Positions 61,223-64,000 of a DNA stretch of 64,000 bases are shown here, one piece after another. The stretch is from assembly GCF_037975245.1 (NCBI RefSeq), contig NC_092579.1, forward strand, positions 689,001 through 753,000, given 5' to 3'. A model generated the notes under the pieces. That model saw nothing but the letters and a program-made list of their open reading frames with translations, searched no databases and was not told the origin of the DNA. Source of the DNA: Apostichopus japonicus. Its lineage: Eukaryota > Echinodermata > Holothuroidea > Aspidochirotida > Stichopodidae. How positions within the stretch are numbered: position 1 is the stretch's first letter; each line of letters opens with the position of its first letter. The position numbers and the translations under genes were made by a program.

Positions 61223-64000
61223 TATTACAGCAGGTATCGAATTATATATGAACCAACTCAGCATTACTGATATCATTCATATATTGTGAATTACAACAGG
61301 TAAAGAATGATAAATGAACCAGCTCAGCAGTACTTATATCAACCATCTATTGTGAATAACAACAGGTAAAAAATGATAAATGAACCAGCTCGGCAGTATT
61401 AATATCATCCATCTATTGTGAATTACAACAGGTAAAGAATGATAAATGAACCAGCTCAGCATAACTAATATCATCCATCTATTGTGAATTACAACAGGTA
61501 AGGAATGATAAATGAACCAGCTCAGCATAACTAATATCATGCATCTATTGTGAATTACAACAGGTAAAGAATGATAAATGAACCAGCTCAGCATAACTAA
61601 TATCATGCATCTATTGTGAATTACAACAGGTAAAGAATGATAAATGAACCAGCTCAGCATAACTAATATCATGCATCTATTGTGAATTACAACAGGTAAG
61701 GAATGATAAATGAACCAGCTCAGCATAACTAATATCATGCATCTATTGTGAATTACAACAGGTAAGGAATGATAAATGAACCAGCTCAGCATAACTAATA
61801 TCATGCATCTATTGTGAATTACAACAGGTAAAGAATGATAAATGAACCAGCTCAGCATAACTAATATCATGCATCTATTGTGAATTACAACAGGTAAAGA
61901 ATGATAAATGAACCAGCTCGGCAGTATTAATATCATCCATCTATTGTGAATTACAACAGGTAAGGAATGATAAATGAACCAGCTCAGCATAACTAATATC
62001 ATGCATCTATTGTGAATTACAACAGGTAAAGAATGATAAATGAACCAGCTCGGCAGTATTAATATCATCCATCTATTGTGAATTACAACAGGTAAAGAAT
62101 GATAAATGAACCAGCTCAGCATAACTAATATCATGCATCTATTGTGAATTACAACAGGTAAAGAATGATAAATGAACCAGCTCAGCATAACTAATATCAT
62201 CCATCTATTGTGAATTACAACAGGTAAGGAATGATAAATGAACCAGCTCAGCATAACTAATATCATGCATCTATTGTGAATTACAACAGGTAAAGAATGA
62301 TAAATGAACCAGCTCAGCATAACTAATATCATGCATCTATTGTGAATTACAACAGGTAAAGAATGATAAATGAACCAGCTCAGCATAACTAATATCATCC
62401 ATCTATTGTGAATTACAACAGGTAAGGAATGATAAATGAACCAGCTCAGCATAACTAATATCATGCATCTATTGTGAATTACAACAGGTAAGGAATGATA
62501 AATGAACCAGCTCAGCATAACTAATATCATGCATCTATTGTGAATTACAACAGGTAAAGAATGATAAATGAACCAGCTCAGCATAACTAATATCATGCAT
62601 CTATTGTGAATTACAACAGGTAAAGAATGATAAATGAACCAGCTCGGCAGTATTAATATCATCCATCTATTGTGAATTACAACAGGTAAGGAATGATAAA
62701 TGAACCAGCTCAGCATAACTAATATCATGCATCTATTGTGAATTACAACAGGTAAAGAATGATAAATGAACCAGCTCGGCAGTATTAATATCATCCATCT
62801 ATTGTGAATTACAACAGGTAAAGAATGATAAATGAACCAGCTCAGCATAACTAATATCATGCATCTATTGTGAATTACAACAGGTAAAGAATGATAAATG
62901 AACCAGCTCAGCAGTATTAATATCATCCATCTATTGTGAATTACAACAGGTAAGGAATGATAAATGAACCAGCTCAGCATAACTAATATCATCCATCTAC
63001 TGTGAATTACAACATGTAAAGAATGATAAATGAACCAGCTCGGCAGTATTAATATCATCCATCTATTGTGAATTACAACAGGTAAAGAATGATAAATGAA
63101 CCAGCTCAGCAGTACTAATATCATCCATCTACTGTGAATTACAACAGGTAAAGAATGATAAATGAACCAGCTCGGCAGTATTAATATCATGCATCTATTG
63201 TGAATTACAACAGGTAAAGAATGATAAATGAACCAGCTCGGCAGTATTAATATCATGCATCTATTGTGAATTACAACAGGTAAAGAATGATAAATGAACC
63301 AGCTCAGCAGTACTAATATCATCCATCTATTGTGAATTACAACAGGTAAAGAATGATAAATGAACCAGCTCAGCAGTACTAATATCATCCATCGATTGTG
63401 AATTACAACAGGTATAGAATGATAAATGAACCAGCTCAGCAGTAATAATATCATCCATCTATTGTGAATTACAACAGGTAAAGAATGATAAATGAACCAG
63501 CTCAGCATAACTAATATCATGCATCTATTGTGAATTACAACAGGTAAAGAATGATAAATGAACCAGCTCGGCAGTATTAATATCATCCATCTATTGTGAA
63601 TTACAACAGGTATAGAATGATAAATGAACCAGCTCGGCAGTATTAATATCATCCATCTATTGTGAATTACAACAGGTAAGGAATGATAAATGAACCAGCT
63701 CAGCATAACTAATATCATGCATCTATTGTGAATTACAACAGGTAAAGAATGATAAATGAACCAGCTCGGCAGTATTAATATCATCCATCTATTGTGAATT
63801 ACAACAGGTAAGGAATGATAAATGAACCAGCTCAGCATAACTAATATCATGCATCTATTGTGAATTACAACAGGTAAAGAATGATAAATGAACCAGCTCG
63901 GCAGTATTAATATCATCTATTGTGAATTACAACAGGTAAGGAATGATAAATGAACCAGCTCAGCATAACTAATATCATGCATCTATTGTGAATTACAACA
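61223..64000. repeat. 66-bp minisatellite, about 42 units, continues past window
   Basis: Unit: GAATTACAACAGGTAAAG, AATGATAAATGAACCAGCTC, then either AGCATAACTAATATCATGC or GGCAGTATTAATATCATCC, then ATCTATTGT. Two main subtypes interleave in repeated patterns. Because 66 is a multiple of 3 and the unit has no stop in one minus-strand phase, an 860-codon frame (61334-63916) with a 22-residue hydrophobic period appears. The window ends inside the array. Confidence 0.96.

Overview
This is eukaryotic, A+T-rich, gene-poor DNA, most likely from a marine invertebrate. There are no operons or ribosome-binding sites, microsatellites and minisatellites are abundant, and every recognisable protein is a retroelement protein. 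A 2A-like motif followed by a PHD finger at the start of a CR1-type LINE has been described in sea urchins, lancelets, molluscs and cnidarians. I lean towards an echinoderm or another deuterostome, but this is inference. I found no host protein-coding exon I can defend. The many short open frames of 60-130 codons look like chance frames.

Layout. 1-14.8 kb: mostly single-copy non-coding DNA, with a perfect 66-bp snapback palindrome in (AT)n DNA (2236-2384), a 558-bp TIR element with a target duplication (5199-5756) and an old degenerate tandem array (about 9.69-10.26 kb). 14.87-15.54 kb: a 20-bp minisatellite that opens several frames at once. 15.5-23.3 kb: non-coding, with one Penelope-type relic near 16.2 kb. 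23.3-27.95 kb: a decayed LINE on the minus strand, broken by two hAT-like elements. One of these holds a second element, which holds a third. 29.5-33.5 kb: 52-bp and 49-bp minisatellites whose units can form hairpins. 34.29-34.61 kb: a MITE-like TIR element. 36.1-41.2 kb: a 154-bp satellite split by an apparently full-length CR1-type LINE (36.80-40.81 kb). 42.25-43.44 kb: a minisatellite built from 89-bp and 74-bp units. 47-53 kb: Penelope-like remnants, including a 1.6-kb 5'-truncated insertion with a 13-bp target duplication, a RT/GIY-YIG frame and a hammerhead-like fold, then a 61-bp minisatellite. 56.06 kb to the end: three unrelated minisatellites in succession (58, 41 and 66 bp). The last runs off the window and creates an 860-codon repeat-driven frame.

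How it fits together: the coding capacity is selfish. Two APE-type LINEs, a Penelope-like element and a series of non-autonomous TIR elements have inserted into one another and into satellite DNA. Target duplications give a relative order at 23-28 kb: decayed LINE first, then the 24209-26208 element, then 24818-25808, then 25190-25494. About a fifth of the window is tandem repeat, concentrated at the right end. I see no convincing new multi-gene system. The most interesting items are the 2A motif whose terminal Pro is Ala, the triple nest of elements, the shared subterminal module in three elements, and the hammerhead-like fold of the Penelope element.
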